From the NCBI GenBank assembly GCA_003140785.1, contig PLKY01000341.1, forward strand, positions 1,045-7,583: a stretch of 6,539 nt of DNA, read 5' to 3'. Within the stretch, counting starts at the first letter, position 1. Every line of letters starts with the position of its first letter. Of the stretch, positions 6,294 to 6,539 are shown piece after piece. The position numbers and the translations under genes were made by a program. The stretch comes from Acidobacteriaceae bacterium (GTDB lineage Bacteria; Acidobacteriota; Terriglobia; Terriglobales; Acidobacteriaceae). Below the pieces are notes generated by a model. The model was not told where the DNA came from. It searched no databases and saw only the letters and a list, made by a program, of their open reading frames with translations.

Positions 6294-6539
6294 ATGCAGC
6301 GTAGATTGATTACCGCATTCTTCATTGCCCTTCTGATTCCAGCGCGGGGTACTCGAGCCCAGACTCCACAAGACACAAGCCAGTCCAACAGCGAATCAGT
6401 CTCGCCCCCATCTTTTGAAACGGCGCAGGATCTTGCCGCAAGGGGACGGCTGGACAAGGCTATGACGCAGCTGAATGAGCTGGCGAAGCAGTCGCCAGAG
6501 CCGGCGGGTGTGGAGCGGCTGCGGGGCCTCATTCTCTAC
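6294..6539 (+). CDS. Secreted TPR-like protein (3'-partial)
   Basis: The first 82 codons are visible and the gene runs off the right edge. The ATG at 6294 is the first start after an in-frame TAG at 6282, with a weak ribosome binding sequence (GATAGG, ending 8 bases before it). Residues 1-22 are a signal peptide: MQRR, a hydrophobic core LITAFFIALLI, and a likely cleavage after TRA. A Ser/Pro/Gln-rich linker covers about 23-40. From residue 41 the chain turns helical (FETAQDLAARGRLDKAMTQL, then NELAKQSPEPAGVERLRGL) with the spacing and small/hydrophobic pattern of a first TPR unit, so a periplasmic or surface TPR protein is likely. It follows the receptor after a strong terminator, so it probably has its own promoter. 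Acidobacteriota often place secreted TPR proteins near Oar-like receptors, which would suit a partner role; this is inference. The full domain content cannot be seen. Confidence 0.8.
   Translation, partial: MQRRLITAFFIALLIPARGTRAQTPQDTSQSNSESVSPPSFETAQDLAARGRLDKAMTQLNELAKQSPEPAGVERLRGLILY

Overview
The window looks like a piece of a chromosome from Acidobacteriota, probably the Terriglobia/Acidobacteriaceae side. This is inferred from protein style, not from a database match. The evidence is a very long Oar-type TonB-dependent receptor with an N-terminal carboxypeptidase-regulatory-like domain, next to a secreted multiheme cytochrome fused to TPR repeats and a second secreted TPR protein. GC content is moderately high, start signals are Shine-Dalgarno type, and the spacers are long. 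All three genes lie on the + strand.

Layout. Positions 1-1434 hold the 3' part of a multiheme c-type cytochrome with six CxxCH motifs followed by about four TPR-like repeats; its start lies upstream of the window. Positions 1435-2268 are an 834-base spacer with no credible gene. Its last 230 bases carry a promoter candidate (TTGACA, 18-base gap, TATGGT) with a perfect 12-bp palindrome over the -35/spacer, two short stem-loops in the inferred leader, and a clear ribosome binding site. Positions 2269-5988 encode a complete 1239-residue outer-membrane TonB-dependent receptor with signal peptide, carboxypeptidase-like domain, plug and barrel ending in Phe. A strong rho-independent terminator follows at 6016-6046. 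At 6294 a third gene begins, with a signal peptide and then an alpha-helical TPR-like region, and it runs off the right edge.

How the genes may fit together (inference). The receptor would bring a TonB-dependent ligand, possibly a polymer fragment or other large substrate, across the outer membrane. The TPR protein downstream could be a periplasmic or surface partner. The cytochrome would handle electrons in the periplasm. The terminator and the long spacer argue that these are three separately controlled units in one neighbourhood rather than a tight operon. Nothing in the sequence identifies the receptor's ligand or the cytochrome's redox partner.

I see no tRNA, rRNA, CRISPR array, insertion sequence, phage gene or convincing known riboswitch. 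This is mostly an ordinary chromosomal region; the regulatory region before the receptor and the paired cysteines in the receptor are the parts most worth a second look.
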